64,000 nucleotides of DNA from an uncultured Desulfobacter sp. (GTDB taxonomy: Bacteria; Desulfobacterota; Desulfobacteria; Desulfobacterales; Desulfobacteraceae). Shown in pieces: positions 63,428-64,000 of the stretch. The translations under genes were made by a program, and so were the position numbers. The stretch covers positions 2,922,501 to 2,986,500 of the forward strand of contig NZ_OY781882.1 in the NCBI RefSeq assembly GCF_963677125.1. Reading direction: 5' to 3'. The first letter of the stretch is position 1. Every line of letters begins with the position of its first letter. Below the pieces are notes generated by a model. It worked only from the letters and a program-made list of their open reading frames with translations. It had not been told where the DNA came from and made no database searches.

Positions 63428-64000
63428 TTATGCCTTATAAAAATAGGACCGGTAAAACCCTAATATACCCAGGGCAACAGCACTGCCGGTCAATATCAAG
63501 AATGGGGTCGGTGCAAATTGCCCCACAGGATTATTGGACTTGGCCATTTGATAGGCTGCCTTGATTTCAGGATAAATCGGGGCTATGAGAACGGTTAGTA
63601 CAAAATAGAGTGCGATCAGTACCATGGAAAGGCCCAAAAAATCGTCCATGGAAGTGATATGGTTTCGGAACAAAGTGATCAAGGCCAAAGTCAGAAGGAT
63701 ACATGCCGTAAAGCATGTAAACAGCACCAAGGTTGTGACGGCCGGAGCCATGGAAAAAAGCGAAAACGCCAGGGACAAATTGAGAAGGATCACTGTGGCA
63801 CAAACCGGGCAGGGAAACACCAACAAAAAGCCCGGGCCTAAAGAGGCATGCCAGTGACGCGGCTGAGAACCAAGCAGGGCCACACCCCAGACAAACAAGC
63901 CCATCGCCAGTGCGAAATGAACAACCATACCGTATTGAACGGCTTTTGAGATACGATCCAAATAATCAAACAGGGTACACCCTGTGACCAGGACATGCAT
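63428..64000 (-). CDS. DUF2162 putative transporter (runs off the window)
   Basis: 190 residues are visible; the in-frame ATG falls exactly on the last base of the window, so the N-terminus probably lies beyond it. There are five or six hydrophobic helices, with the conserved motif FPCPVCATVILLN characteristic of DUF2162 predicted transporters. It lies 5 bases ahead of the ExbB-like gene and belongs to the same leftward operon. It may move metal or tetrapyrrole across the inner membrane; this is inferred from context only. Confidence 0.7.
   Translation of the reverse strand: MHVLVTGCTLFDYLDRISKAVQYGMVVHFALAMGLFVWGVALLGSQPRHWHASLGPGFLLVFPCPVCATVILLNLSLAFSLFSMAPAVTTLVLFTCFTACILLTLALITLFRNHITSMDDFLGLSMVLIALYFVLTVLIAPIYPEIKAAYQMAKSNNPVGQFAPTPFLILTGSAVALGILGFYRSYFYKA

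Noticed and set aside
1..64000. tRNA, rRNA or complete insertion sequences
   Set aside because: No recognisable tRNA arms, rRNA stretches or transposase genes were found by reading; a tRNAscan or Infernal run could still reveal a missed small RNA.

Overview
The window looks like the chromosome of an anaerobic, Gram-negative sulfate reducer of the Desulfobacterota, most like the Desulfobacteraceae. The reasons are very large HdrA-type flavoproteins with a Flox (NADH dehydrogenase-like) module, two selenocysteine (Sec) genes, a Tat-exported iron superoxide dismutase, a CbiK-type chelatase, a minimal SufC/SufB pair and a dedicated TonB/ExbB/ExbD system. The taxon is an inference; no rRNA or tRNA was seen.

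Layout. 1-5.75 kb: a gene end, a PLP-dependent decarboxylase, an outer-membrane channel-like protein, and a leftward TetR / ABC1-kinase / flavin-oxidase operon. 6.4-19.9 kb: the energy-metabolism centrepiece. A cysteine-only hdrA-mvhD pair with its own terminator is followed by a second operon, hdrA-mvhD-floxC-floxB-floxA. In that operon hdrA and mvhD each carry one in-frame TGA exactly where the first pair has Cys, and each TGA is followed 15-16 bases later by a 7-bp hairpin. They are Sec/Cys twin genes, probably exchanged according to selenium supply. 20-26.3 kb: UspA, an HD-GYP protein, exported Fe-SOD, a cation/proton antiporter and a HigBA-like toxin-antitoxin pair, with copies of a ~145-bp inverted-repeat element between genes.

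26.5-41.2 kb: one long operon for energised uptake across both membranes: DUF3450, TtpC-like and ExbB proton channels, ExbD, TonB, a TPR protein, a TonB-dependent receptor, a methyltransferase, a peptide/nickel-class ABC importer and a secreted FmdE-like protein. A metal chelate is the likely cargo. 41.5-43.2 kb: a minimal SufC-SufB pair. 43.6-48.1 kb: a two-gene, defence-like system, a SIR2-like/TIR protein and a membrane-anchored STAND NTPase ending in 48-residue TPR repeats.

48.3-57.7 kb: a cytidylate-kinase-like protein; a short cassette of hotdog dehydratase, FabG, LolA-like, DUF3261 lipoprotein and B12-type radical SAM proteins, reminiscent of aryl-polyene clusters but without ketosynthase; a hybrid histidine kinase; and an MltF-like transglycosylase that may start at AUU. 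57.7-64 kb (leftward): DUF2162, ExbB-like, ExbD-like DUF2149, an exported membrane-anchored CobN-like protein and CbiK. This resembles the HmuSTUV haem-dechelatase systems of Bacteroides and may be a proton-motive-force-driven tetrapyrrole metal chelatase or dechelatase at the cell envelope.
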